From: JAVJPJ01 sp040217295
GTDB taxonomy: Bacteria > Pseudomonadota > Alphaproteobacteria > Rhodobacterales > Rhodobacteraceae
DNA length: 28,901 nt
Direction of reading: 5' to 3'
Assembly: GCA_964460185.1 (NCBI GenBank)
Contig: CAYWTM010000033.1
Coordinates: 1 to 28,901 of the forward strand
Part shown: positions 7,544 through 14,709 of the stretch, one piece after another
Layout of the letters: the number at the start of each line of letters is the position of its first letter
How positions within the stretch are numbered: position 1 is the first letter of the stretch
Made by a program: the position numbers and the translations under genes
The notes under the pieces: model-generated
The model's database searches: none
What the model was told of the DNA's origin: nothing
The model's input: the letters and a program-made list of their open reading frames with translations, nothing else

Positions 7544-8122
7544 ATGATACGCCCTGCCCTTGTGACCTTTCTCTCCACGCCCGGCTTCGCGTTGGGCGCT
7601 GTCATCGGCGTGGCCCTTGCCTTGCCGGCGCTGGCCGTCGGCCCCGAGGATGACACGCCGCCGACGCCGACCCAAACCACCACGATCTGCGCCGAGGGCA
7701 TGGTCTGGGATCAAACGACACAGGCGTGTATCGCGATACAGGACAGCCGGCTGGACCATGACGCGCTGATCGGTGCCGCGCGTGAACTGGCCTACGCGGA
7801 TCGCCATGCCGACGCGATTGCGCTGTTGCAGATGGCCGCCGACCCCGACGACAGCATGGTGCTGACCTATCTCGGGTTTTCGCACCGCTCGGCCGGGCGC
7901 ATGGACACGGGCCTTGGCTACTATGACCGGGCGCTGACCCAGGACCCCGATAACCTGTTGGCGCGGGCCTATATGGGCATGGCCTTCGTGCAGCTTGGCC
8001 GCGAAGCAGACGCACAGGTGCAACTGGCGGAAATCCGTGCCCGTGGTGGTGCGGGCGGATGGCCGGGCCGCGCGTTGGCCGCCGCGATCCGGGACGGCGA
8101 CACGTCAGCCTACGACTACTGA
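7544..8122 (+). CDS. Secreted TPR-like protein with an N-terminal cysteine motif
   Basis: A 192-aa protein. A hydrophobic N-terminal segment (about 13-32, ending ALPALAVG) acts as a signal peptide or anchor. Next comes a Pro/Thr-rich linker and a motif C49-AEG-MV-WD-QTTQA-C62, with spacing identical to the 54-aa protein just upstream. From about residue 68 the chain is helical with tetratricopeptide-style repeats: ADRHADAIALLQMAA, LGFSHRSAGRMDTGLGYYDR and AYMGMAFVQLGREADAQVQL. TPR folds mediate protein contacts, so a periplasmic scaffold is a fair guess; the partner is unknown. GGGAG precedes the ATG. The gene is followed by a perfect 12-bp hairpin. The two cysteines probably form a disulphide. 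Confidence 0.82.
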   Translation: MIRPALVTFLSTPGFALGAVIGVALALPALAVGPEDDTPPTPTQTTTICAEGMVWDQTTQACIAIQDSRLDHDALIGAARELAYADRHADAIALLQMAADPDDSMVLTYLGFSHRSAGRMDTGLGYYDRALTQDPDNLLARAYMGMAFVQLGREADAQVQLAEIRARGGAGGWPGRALAAAIRDGDTSAYDY

Positions 8123-8132
8123 AGACCTTTAA

Positions 8133-8169
8133 AATGCGCTGCGGATTTGATTGAAACCCGCAGCGCATT
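8133..8169. terminator. Terminator-like hairpin after the TPR-like gene
   Basis: AATGCGCTGCGG (8133-8144) pairs perfectly over 12 bp with CCGCAGCGCATT (8158-8169), leaving a 13-nt loop, 10 bp after the stop codon. No T-run follows on the plus strand; read on the minus strand it is followed by TTTAAAGG. The position right after a gene and the long stem make transcription termination the best reading. Confidence 0.55.
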
Positions 8170-8248
8170 GGGGGCCGCGCTCAGTCCTTCTTAACCCCTG
8201 CCCGCGATGGTCTTGGCCGGGTGGTGCAATCGGATGGATGGGTGGAGC

Positions 8249-9310
8249 ATGGGGTTTCAGGAAGACCTGGCCGTGGATGACGGCCATGACGCACGCGTGG
8301 TCGACGCTCCGGCCAAGCTTGGCCCGAAACAAAAGGCAGCGGTCATCGTGCAGCTGTTGCTGAGCCATGATGTGTCGCCCGGTCTGGACCGGCTTTCGAG
8401 CGTGCAACAGGCAGACCTCGCACGCGCCATGGCGACACTGGGCCCGGTCAGCCGCGCGACGCTGGCGCAGGTGGTGCAGGAATTCACCACGCGGCTGGAT
8501 CAACTGGCCCTCACCGGGCCCAAGACCCTTTCCGCAGCCCTTGCCCTGCTCGAGCCGCACATATCACCGATCACCCGCGATGGGCTGAAGGCCGAGGCAG
8601 AGGCCGACATCCGCGATGCCTCCGATCCGTGGTCGCGGCTGGCGATGATGGATGCCGACCGCCTGCGCCCGCTGCTGCTGACCGAAAGCGCCGAGGTTGC
8701 GGCGATCTTGCTGTCGAAACTCTCGGTCGCCAAAGCGGCGTCCCTGCTGGCCGATCTGCCCGAGGAACGGGCCCACATCATCGCCCATGCGGTGTCCCTG
8801 ACCGCGACCGTCACCCCCGACATGGTAACGCGGATCGGCACGCAACTGTTCGCCCAGTTGGCCAGCGTGGCCGAACCCGCCTTTCGCAATACGCCGGTGG
8901 ACCGCGTGGGTGCGATTCTGAACGCCGTCAACTCGACCCAGCGCGATGCGTTGTTGTCCGGGCTGGAGGCCCGCGACCGGGGCTTTGCCAATGACGTGCG
9001 CCGCGCGATCTTTACCTTCGCGCATATCCCCAAACGGGTGGAACCCACCGATGTCCCGCGCATCCTGCGCCGGGTGGATCCCGCGCAGGTCACCATGGCC
9101 ATCGCGGCAGGTCTGAACACGACGCCCGTGACGGTGGAGTTCTTGCTGGAAAACATGTCCAAACGTGTGGCCGAGCAATTGCGCGACGACGCAGACACCC
9201 TTGGCAAACCCCGCGACGCGGAAGGAGAGGCCGCGATGACAAGCATCGTGGCCGCGATCCGCGCGCTTGAAGAGGAAGGCGAACTTCGCCTGATCCCGCC
9301 CGAGGACTAG
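8249..9310 (+). CDS. fliG: FliG-like flagellar motor switch protein (orphan gene)
   Basis: About 353 aa from the ATG at 8249 (in-frame ATGs at 8234 and 8207 are alternatives; none has a clear ribosome site). It starts the FliG fold with LGPKQKAAVIVQLLL. A middle-domain helix pair follows (ESAEVAAILLSKLSVAKAAS.. then LPEE), equivalent to the EHPQ-type region. The C-terminal part reads IFTFAHIP..DVPRILRRVD..ENMSKRVAEQLRDD and ends ALEEEGEL, the typical FliG C-terminus. FliG forms the rotor ring with FliM/FliN and contacts MotA. No other flagellar gene is nearby, so it may be a second FliG copy or the only FliG placed outside the main cluster. It ends convergently with the next gene; the two stop codons share one CTAG. 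Confidence 0.8.
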   Translation: MGFQEDLAVDDGHDARVVDAPAKLGPKQKAAVIVQLLLSHDVSPGLDRLSSVQQADLARAMATLGPVSRATLAQVVQEFTTRLDQLALTGPKTLSAALALLEPHISPITRDGLKAEAEADIRDASDPWSRLAMMDADRLRPLLLTESAEVAAILLSKLSVAKAASLLADLPEERAHIIAHAVSLTATVTPDMVTRIGTQLFAQLASVAEPAFRNTPVDRVGAILNAVNSTQRDALLSGLEARDRGFANDVRRAIFTFAHIPKRVEPTDVPRILRRVDPAQVTMAIAAGLNTTPVTVEFLLENMSKRVAEQLRDDADTLGKPRDAEGEAAMTSIVAAIRALEEEGELRLIPPED

Positions 9311-9774
9311 GCGCCGCCAGAGGCCTGTTTCGTCTCGTACAGCGTTTGCGCACGCGCCTCGAACGCGCGTACGATGCGCTGCATCGCCTCGTGGAAAAAC
9401 AGGCCGGCGGCACCTTGCAGCAGACGGTTCTTGAACTCGAAATCGACCTTGAACCGCACATCGCAGCCGGTCGCGGTATCCACGAATTCCCAGTTAGAGA
9501 TCATGTGCTTGAATGGTCCGTCCACATATTCGGTGTCGATGCGCCGGGCGGTCTCCCACAAGGTGACGCGCGACTGGAACCGTTCGCGAAACATTTTGAA
9601 CCCGATCACCAGGTCGGCGATCATCACATCATGGTCGCCTTGCGGCGTGACCGTTCGCACGCGCGAGGCGCTGATCCAAGGAATGAAGTCCGGGTAGCGG
9701 GCCACGTCCGCCACCAGATCATACATCTCGGCGGCCGAATAGGGCAGAGCGCGTGTCTCGGAATGGGTGGGCAT
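9307..9774 (-). CDS. START-like protein of the COQ10/RatA family
   Basis: A 155-aa protein matching the polyketide cyclase/COQ10 type of START domain. It shows the early SETRALPYSAAEMYDLVADV, ARYPDFIPW, a central EYVDGPFKHMISNWEF and a C-terminal DFEFKNRLLQG..FFHEAMQRIVRAFEARA. COQ10 homologues bind ubiquinone or its precursors and assist respiration; the E. coli homologue RatA was reported to affect ribosome subunit joining. The ubiquinone chaperone role is the more likely one in this lineage, by inference. The start is supported by AAAGG 6 nt before the ATG; an upstream ATG at 9807 is possible. It is divergent from hpt and convergent with the FliG-like gene. Confidence 0.9.
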   Translation of the reverse strand: MPTHSETRALPYSAAEMYDLVADVARYPDFIPWISASRVRTVTPQGDHDVMIADLVIGFKMFRERFQSRVTLWETARRIDTEYVDGPFKHMISNWEFVDTATGCDVRFKVDFEFKNRLLQGAAGLFFHEAMQRIVRAFEARAQTLYETKQASGGA

Positions 9775-9864
9775 GACGGCCTTTCGTCTTTCGTCGCTGG
9801 CGTTCATGTCCTAAACCGGGCCACAGAAATCAAGGGTAACCGACCAAATCCAGCGAGGGTCACA

Positions 9865-10428
9865 ATGGCGCAGCCCGGCACGCCCCAAACCTACGCCGTC
9901 GATCAGATGATCTCGGCCAAGGCCATCGCCGCCCGGATCGAGGCGCTCGCGCGCGAGATCGAGGCGAAATTCGCAGGCACCGACAAACTGGTTGTCGTCG
10001 GCCTGTTGCGCGGGTCGTTCGTGTTCATCGCGGACCTGGTGCGCGAGATCGACCTGCCGCTGGAGGTCGACTTTCTCGAAGCGTCATCCTACGGCAACGC
10101 GATGGAAAGCTCGCGCGAGGTGCGCATCCTCAAGGACCTGCGCGGCGAGATCGCCGGACGCGACGTGTTGCTGGTCGAAGATATCGTCGATACCGGGCAC
10201 ACGCTGCATCACGTGGTCAACCTGCTCAAGACGCGCGAGCCCGCGCGACTTTGCACCATCGCCCTTCTGGACAAGCCGACCCGTCGCGAGGTCGATATCA
10301 AGGCCGACTGGACCGGTTTTGAAATACCTGATGAATTCGTCGTCGGCTACGGTATCGACTATGCGCAAAGAAACCGGAATCTGCCCTATATCGGAAAGGT
10401 GCGGATGCTGGCGTCATCGCAGAATTAA
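9865..10428 (+). CDS. hpt: Hypoxanthine phosphoribosyltransferase
   Basis: A 187-aa purine-salvage enzyme that joins hypoxanthine (and usually guanine) to PRPP, giving IMP or GMP. The PRPP-binding motif VLLVEDIVDTGHTL is clear, with E105-D106 as the acidic pair. The flexible-loop region (SSYGNAMESSREV) and the base-binding end (PDEFVVGYGIDYAQRNRNLPYIG) are also typical. GAGGG precedes the ATG. The enzyme is of normal length. The gene appears monocistronic: 376 bp of non-coding sequence follow. Confidence 0.95.
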   Translation: MAQPGTPQTYAVDQMISAKAIAARIEALAREIEAKFAGTDKLVVVGLLRGSFVFIADLVREIDLPLEVDFLEASSYGNAMESSREVRILKDLRGEIAGRDVLLVEDIVDTGHTLHHVVNLLKTREPARLCTIALLDKPTRREVDIKADWTGFEIPDEFVVGYGIDYAQRNRNLPYIGKVRMLASSQN

Positions 10429-10516
10429 ATCACGGCGCAGGCAACGCACATGGGATGGGTAACGGCGATTTTCACCCAAGACGGCCAGAATTTTCGTTTG
10501 TTGCCAAATGCAATTT

Positions 10517-10535
10517 GAATTCCGCTTTGGAATTC
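10517..10535. repeat. Perfect dyad in the leader of the outer-membrane protein gene
   Basis: GAATTCC and GGAATTC (7-bp arms) enclose GCTTT. It could be an operator or a small RNA hairpin. Its location, roughly 270 bp before the start codon, leaves the role open. Confidence 0.4.
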
Positions 10536-10548
10536 GGGGCCGAAAGAT

Positions 10549-10561
10549 GGAATGCCATTCC
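10549..10561. repeat. Short dyad near the previous one
   Basis: GGAAT-GCC-ATTCC, 5-bp arms. It repeats the GGAAT core of the dyad 14 bp upstream, so the two could be related protein-binding sites. Weak on its own. Confidence 0.25.
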
Positions 10562-10804
10562 GGGGACCCGCGCCGACACTGGTGCAAACCCTTTGCGGCA
10601 CTTGGCATGCCGGCAGGCCTGTCGAAATGACTTTCGCACCTTTTAATATCTTCAATCCGGTTGCAAAAAGCAGATCTGCGGCTGCGAATGGATGTTGCGC
10701 ATTGGTTACAGCGCGACCTGCGTTGTTCCAGAGTTCTCTTTCCAAATTCGAATGGGCAATTACACATGCATCAATCGCGAATCCTCGCCTATTGGAGATC
10801 GAGC

Positions 10805-11770
10805 ATGGCCTCGCACCGCGCGCAAATTGCAGCCCTATTCATGACAACTGCCGTGGCAATGCCCGCAAATGCGGATTCCCTCGGGATGAACGGCGTTGAT
10901 GTCAATGGTGAGATTACCCTTGGTTTTGGGCAATTCGACACTCCGGGCGGGACGCAAGATCAGACATATGGCGCGATCGCACTTGATGGTACGATCACCA
11001 TTGCAGACGGGTTTGGTTTTGGTTTCGACCTGTTCGCGGTCGAGGACTTCGAGAGCAGCGATCGCCGGGACTATGGCTATGCCTACCTGTTCTATTCGCT
11101 TGGCCGGGGAGAGTTTCGCGCCGGCATCGTTCCCTCCGCCGTGGACTTGATCATGCCGGAAGACAGCTTCACCTATGGTGTGCTTGTTGAAAGCGGACTG
11201 GTCGCGGTGGCCGGTTCAGCCGTTCAATTCCTGGCGCTCGATGAGGATGAATTGGTTCCGACGGGCGTCAGCTACCTGGCCGACTACGGGGCGTTGGACG
11301 TTGCGGCCAGTGTGCATTTCGCCAGAAACAGTGATGACGTGATCTATGCTCTGGCTGGAACCTACGCGATCGCGGACAATCCGGGTGGTCTTTCGGCCTA
11401 TGTTTCGGGCGGTCTGGAACATGTCGACAGCAGCACCGTCAGTCCGGACACACAGATCTGGGTCGGCGTGGGCGCAGATGTGGCGTCGTTCAGCCTTGAT
11501 GCGCTTTACACCGAAAACCTGGTTGTACTGGGCGGCAACGGATCATTTTGGGACCTGTCGGCACGATATCAGATCCCGTCGTTCGACGGCCTTACCATGG
11601 GTATCGACTATTCCAGGCTCGATGCCGGTCCGGTGGTCCAGATCCTGTCAGGTGTTGGCGCCGAATACCGGTTCGACGACGGGTTCGGCCTGAGCGGCAG
11701 CTACTTCCGTCAGGAGGTCAACGGCTTGGCAGTCGACGGCGCCATCATCGAAGCCAGTTTCCGGTTCTAG
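10805..11770 (+). CDS. Outer-membrane beta-barrel (porin-like) protein
   Basis: A 321-aa protein. MASHRAQIAALFMTTAVAMP followed by ANADS gives a signal peptide with cleavage after ANA. The mature chain has alternating hydrophobic/polar strands with many Gly, Asp and aromatic residues: NGEITLGFGQFDTP, GFGFDLFAVEDFES, YAYLFYSLGRGEFRAGI, and near the end YRFDDGFGLSGSYFRQEV. It finishes in EASFRF, a terminal Phe typical of BAM substrates. It looks like a 16-strand-type porin, but no specific family is recognised. The start is set by GGAG 8 nt before the ATG; an upstream in-frame ATG (10766) is less likely. The gene and its leader are less GC-rich than the neighbours. Confidence 0.78.
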   Translation: MASHRAQIAALFMTTAVAMPANADSLGMNGVDVNGEITLGFGQFDTPGGTQDQTYGAIALDGTITIADGFGFGFDLFAVEDFESSDRRDYGYAYLFYSLGRGEFRAGIVPSAVDLIMPEDSFTYGVLVESGLVAVAGSAVQFLALDEDELVPTGVSYLADYGALDVAASVHFARNSDDVIYALAGTYAIADNPGGLSAYVSGGLEHVDSSTVSPDTQIWVGVGADVASFSLDALYTENLVVLGGNGSFWDLSARYQIPSFDGLTMGIDYSRLDAGPVVQILSGVGAEYRFDDGFGLSGSYFRQEVNGLAVDGAIIEASFRF

Positions 11771-11805
11771 GCAGGTCGCGGTGATCGGATGCGGGCGCGA
11801 CGCTG

Positions 11806-11988
11806 ATGCCACCCTTCCTGATGCGCATGATGTTATGGGTGCGCCATCCGCCCAGCCGTCATCAGCGTATCGCCATCGCCGTCGTTGCGGGTATCGGCCT
11901 GACTTTCGTGGCCATCGAATGGCTGATCGGCTGGCCCGAGGTCCTGAGCCCCGAGCGCATTCGCCGCCCCCGGTTTCAGGATCTGTGA
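11806..11988 (+). CDS. Small single-pass membrane protein
   Basis: A protein of up to 60 aa with one hydrophobic segment (IAIAVVAGIGLTFVAIEWLI, about residues 23-42), a basic N-terminus and a basic tail (PERIRRPRFQDL), predicting cytoplasmic or periplasmic basic ends around one helix. Short proteins with this layout, a helix followed by an IGWP-like stretch, are, from memory, common in Rhodobacterales. In-frame ATGs at 11821, 11827 and 11830 are other possible starts; none has a clear ribosome site. It starts 35 bp after the porin-like gene and may be in its transcript. Function unknown. Confidence 0.6.
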   Translation: MPPFLMRMMLWVRHPPSRHQRIAIAVVAGIGLTFVAIEWLIGWPEVLSPERIRRPRFQDL

Positions 11989-12124
11989 AGGGTACGGGGC
12001 TAGATCCGGCGCCCTTGCCGCACAGACCCGGTGCGCGTGTTCACAAAAGGTTAAATTGACCTGCGCGATGCGCGCGGCCAGGTCGCCCGGCTCCTCCTCG
12101 ACAGCATCGCCGACAGCTACCGCC

Positions 12125-12134
12125 NNNNNNNNNN
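12125..12134. other. Assembly gap (ten Ns)
   Basis: Ten undetermined bases. A run of exactly ten is often a placeholder for a gap of unknown size, so coding sequence may be missing. To the right, a frame reading VIDRINMSGA and stop (12137-12169) looks like the end of a protein. To the left, 12058-12123 reads as an amphipathic helix in the plus frame (DLRDARGQVARLLLDSIADS), but an in-frame stop lies just before it and no good start is visible. Confidence 0.9.
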
Positions 12135-12172
12135 GTGTGATCGACCGTATCAACATGTCAGGAGCCTGACGC

Positions 12173-12640
12173 ATGAGCCGACGTTTTCTTTTCTCTGCCA
12201 CCTTTTCCCTTGCTGCGCTGGCCATCGGGGCCACAGCCGTTGCCCAGGACGCGATGAGCGGCGCAATCAATGCGCGCCAGGGGCACATGCAGATCATGCA
12301 GCTGAACCTGGGTGTTCTGGGCAACATGGCCCGCGGCAACATCGAGTACGATGCCGAACAGGCAACGCTCGCCGCCAACAACCTGGTGACGATGGGGCAG
12401 ATCAGCCAGGCCTTCTACTGGCCCGCAGGCTCGGACAATGCGTCGGTCGAAGGCACCCGCGCCCTGCCCGCGCTGTGGCAGAACTTTCCCGACGTGATCT
12501 CCATCTCGCAAGATTACGTGGCAGCGACCGCGAACCTGGCCGCGGTGGCGGGCGACGGGCTTGATGCCATGCGGGCGGCGGTAGGCCCCGTGGGGCAGGC
12601 CTGTGGCGCATGCCACGACGGCTATCGCGCAACGCAATAA
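12173..12640 (+). CDS. Cytochrome c-prime (class II cytochrome c)
   Basis: A 155-aa periplasmic protein. Residues 1-24 (MSRRFLFSATFSLAALAIGA..AVAQ) are a signal peptide. The mature part is a four-helix-bundle type sequence, starting with RQGHMQIMQLNLGVLGNMARG (the family's conserved R-x-x-x-M/Met region near the haem), and ends with one CxxCH: C144-G-A-C147-H148, the C-terminal haem site of class II cytochromes c. Such proteins bind NO or CO and can protect against nitrosative stress. AGGAG 8 nt before the ATG sets the start. It is next to a dihaem cytochrome c gene; the stretch before it is cut by the assembly gap. Confidence 0.93.
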   Translation: MSRRFLFSATFSLAALAIGATAVAQDAMSGAINARQGHMQIMQLNLGVLGNMARGNIEYDAEQATLAANNLVTMGQISQAFYWPAGSDNASVEGTRALPALWQNFPDVISISQDYVAATANLAAVAGDGLDAMRAAVGPVGQACGACHDGYRATQ

Positions 12641-12653
12641 GACACGCGAAAGC

Positions 12654-12681
12654 GCCGGGGGCAGCATGTGTTGCCCCCGGC
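12654..12681. terminator. Hairpin between the two cytochrome genes
   Basis: GCCGGGGGCA (12654-12663) and TGCCCCCGGC (12672-12681) form a perfect 10-bp GC stem with an 8-nt loop, 13 bp after the cytochrome c-prime stop. No T-run follows. It could be a terminator, or an mRNA-stabilising element that lets the first gene be expressed above the second. It sits 8 bp before the next start codon at 12690. Confidence 0.55.
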
Positions 12682-12689
12682 CGTTCACA

Positions 12690-13589
12690 ATGCGGCGCAT
12701 CCTTTCCCTTTTCGTGATCCTTGGCTTCGCCGGTCTGGCGGGTTTTTGGACGCTGACGCGCCCCGTGGCCGTGACCGATGAACAGGTGTCGGGCCTCACC
12801 GGGGACGCCGAGGCAGGCGAGGCCGTATTCTGGGCCGCCGGCTGTGCCTCATGCCATGCGGCTGAAAGGGCGCAAGGCGAAGACCGCCTGGTCCTTGCCG
12901 GCGGTCAGGCCTTCGCCTCGGATTTCGGAACATTCTACGCGCCCAATATCTCGTCCGACCCCGAACATGGGATCGGCGCGTGGACATTGGCCCAATTCTT
13001 GACAGCCCTGCAAAACGGCGTGAGCCCCGAGGGGCAGCATTACTATCCCGCCTTCCCCTACACGGCCTACCGCCTGGCCGACCGGCAGGATCTGGCGGAT
13101 CTGTTCGCCTTCATGGCCACCCTGCCCGCCTCGGACACGCCATCGCGCGATCATGACGTCGGCTTTCCGTTTTCAGTGCGGCGCACTGTCGGGGCCTGGA
13201 ATCTGCTGCATCTGAGCGATGACTACGTCCTGCCCGGAGAGCCCGATGCCGTTGTTGCCCGAGGCCGCTACCTGGCCGAGGCGCTGGCCCATTGCGCCGA
13301 ATGCCACACGCCCCGCAACGCGTTGGGCGGGTTGCAACGTGCCGCATGGATGACCGGCGCCCCGAACCCCAACGGTGACGGCACCATCCCGCCCCTGACG
13401 CCGGATCAGCTGACCTGGTCGGAACAAGATATCGCGAATTACCTGGCGGACGGGTTCACCCCGTCCTTCGACAGCGCGGGCGGACATATGGCGTCGGTGA
13501 TCCGCAACCTTGCGAACCTTCCCGACCAGGACAGGCTGGCCATCGCAGCCTATCTCAAGGCGCTGCCCCCGTCTGCCGCGGCAAACTGA
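12690..13589 (+). CDS. Membrane-anchored dihaem cytochrome c
   Basis: A 299-aa protein. Residues 4-22 (ILSLFVILGFAGLAGFWTL) form a membrane anchor or uncleaved signal. Two class I cytochrome domains follow, with CxxCH at C52-A-S-C55-H56 and C202-A-E-C205-H206. Met-bearing segments that may give the sixth ligands lie in each half. The arrangement resembles the cytochrome subunit of alcohol or aldehyde dehydrogenases (for example after the first site, FYAPNISSDPEHGIGAWT is a typical segment). No dehydrogenase gene is adjacent, so the electron donor is unknown. The ATG at 12690 is chosen because the other candidate, at 12666, lies in the loop of a hairpin; neither has a good ribosome site. Confidence 0.9.
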   Translation: MRRILSLFVILGFAGLAGFWTLTRPVAVTDEQVSGLTGDAEAGEAVFWAAGCASCHAAERAQGEDRLVLAGGQAFASDFGTFYAPNISSDPEHGIGAWTLAQFLTALQNGVSPEGQHYYPAFPYTAYRLADRQDLADLFAFMATLPASDTPSRDHDVGFPFSVRRTVGAWNLLHLSDDYVLPGEPDAVVARGRYLAEALAHCAECHTPRNALGGLQRAAWMTGAPNPNGDGTIPPLTPDQLTWSEQDIANYLADGFTPSFDSAGGHMASVIRNLANLPDQDRLAIAAYLKALPPSAAAN

Positions 13590-13608
13590 GCGGCCTTTGC
13601 AGGCGCTC

Positions 13609-14562
13609 TCAGCTGACGCCAAGCTTTTTCAGCCGGTTTTCCCGCAAGCGCGCGAAATCGTCGCCCGCGTGATAGCTTGACCGCGTCAACGGCGTGGCCG
13701 AGACCATCAAGAAGCCTTTGCCCCAGGCCGCCTTTTCATAGGCCTGAAACTCCTCCGGGGTGACGAACCGGTCGACCGCGTGGTGTTTGGGTGTCGGCTG
13801 AAGGTATTGGCCGATGGTCAGGAAATCGATATCGGCCGCGCGCATGTCATCCATGACCTGCAAGACACCCTGGCGATCCTCGCCCAGGCCGACCATGATC
13901 CCGGATTTCGTGAAGATCGTCGGGTCGAGTTCCTTGACGCGCTGCAACAGGCGCAGGGAATGGAAATAGCGCGCGCCCGGGCGCACCTCGGGATAGAGGC
14001 CGGGAACGGTTTCCAGATTGTGGTTGAACACGTCGGGCTTGGCGGCAACCACGACCTCCAGCACCGCGTCGGGCGCTTTCAGGAAATCGGGGGTCAGGAT
14101 CTCGATCGTGGTATCGGGGGCACGGTGGCGGATCGCGCGGATGGTCTGGGCAAAGTGCTCGGCCCCACCGTCGCTGACGTCATCGCGGTCCACGGATGTA
14201 ATCACCACATGGCTCAGGCCCAGTTTATGAACCGCATCGGCAACGCGGCCCGGTTCGAACACGTCCAGCGGTTCGGGCGGCTTTCCGGTCGCGATATTGC
14301 AAAAGGTGCACGCGCGGGTGCAGACCTCGCCCATGATCATCATGGTGGCATGCCCCTGCGACCAGCATTCGCCGACATTGGGACAGCCCGCTTCTTCGCA
14401 CACGGTGGTCAGGCGATGTTCGCGCATGATCTTGGCCGTGGCCTTGTAGCCTTCGCCCACGGGCGCCTTCACGCGGATCCATGACGGTTTCTTGGGCTGC
14501 GCATTGTCCGGCCGATGCGCCTTTTCGGGGTGACGCTGGTCAGGGATTTTCAGGTCGCGCAT
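13609..14562 (-). CDS. lipA: Lipoyl synthase
   Basis: A 317-aa radical-SAM enzyme that inserts two sulphurs into octanoyl groups on the lipoyl domains of 2-oxoacid dehydrogenases and GcvH. The auxiliary 4Fe-4S cluster motif is seen as C-EEAG-C-PNVGE-C, and the radical-SAM cluster as C-TRA-C-TF-C-NIATG. VITSVDRDDVSDGGAEHFA and GLGE are typical family segments, and the C-terminal RSSYHAGDD carries the conserved RSSY serine motif. The start at 14562 gives the usual length and has GGAG 7 nt upstream; an upstream in-frame ATG (14685) would add an unlikely N-terminus. It ends 19 bp from the dihaem cytochrome gene, convergently. Confidence 0.96.
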   Translation of the reverse strand: MRDLKIPDQRHPEKAHRPDNAQPKKPSWIRVKAPVGEGYKATAKIMREHRLTTVCEEAGCPNVGECWSQGHATMMIMGEVCTRACTFCNIATGKPPEPLDVFEPGRVADAVHKLGLSHVVITSVDRDDVSDGGAEHFAQTIRAIRHRAPDTTIEILTPDFLKAPDAVLEVVVAAKPDVFNHNLETVPGLYPEVRPGARYFHSLRLLQRVKELDPTIFTKSGIMVGLGEDRQGVLQVMDDMRAADIDFLTIGQYLQPTPKHHAVDRFVTPEEFQAYEKAAWGKGFLMVSATPLTRSSYHAGDDFARLRENRLKKLGVS

Positions 14563-14709
14563 TTGGATGCTCCGCAAATCGGGTTGCCTGTATGTAACGC
14601 ACGCAGGCACAAAGGTCAGTGCGCAATTTCGGCACATCGGGTTTGCAACAGGCGCAGAACGCGAAAACGCGGCGGCGCGTGGCACCCGGCACCAGGCACC
14701 CGCCCCCAG

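Larger units (their letters stand above)
10429..10804. other. Non-coding 376-bp stretch, less GC-rich, with short inverted repeats
   Basis: No convincing gene lies here on either strand; the short open frames have no recognisable sequence. Base composition is visibly less GC-rich than the surrounding coding DNA. It contains two short dyads (see the repeats at 10517 and 10549). It is the leader of the outer-membrane protein gene and may hold its promoter and regulatory sites. I could not pick a convincing -35/-10 pair. Confidence 0.5.

Noticed and set aside
10414..10767. A 117-aa minus-strand frame in the non-coding leader
   Set aside because: No ribosome site, no recognisable pattern and unusual Cys/Arg content; treated as chance.
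11989..12020. A hairpin after the small membrane-protein gene (AAGGG..CCCTT)
   Set aside because: The arms are only 5 bp with a long loop, too weak to call a terminator.
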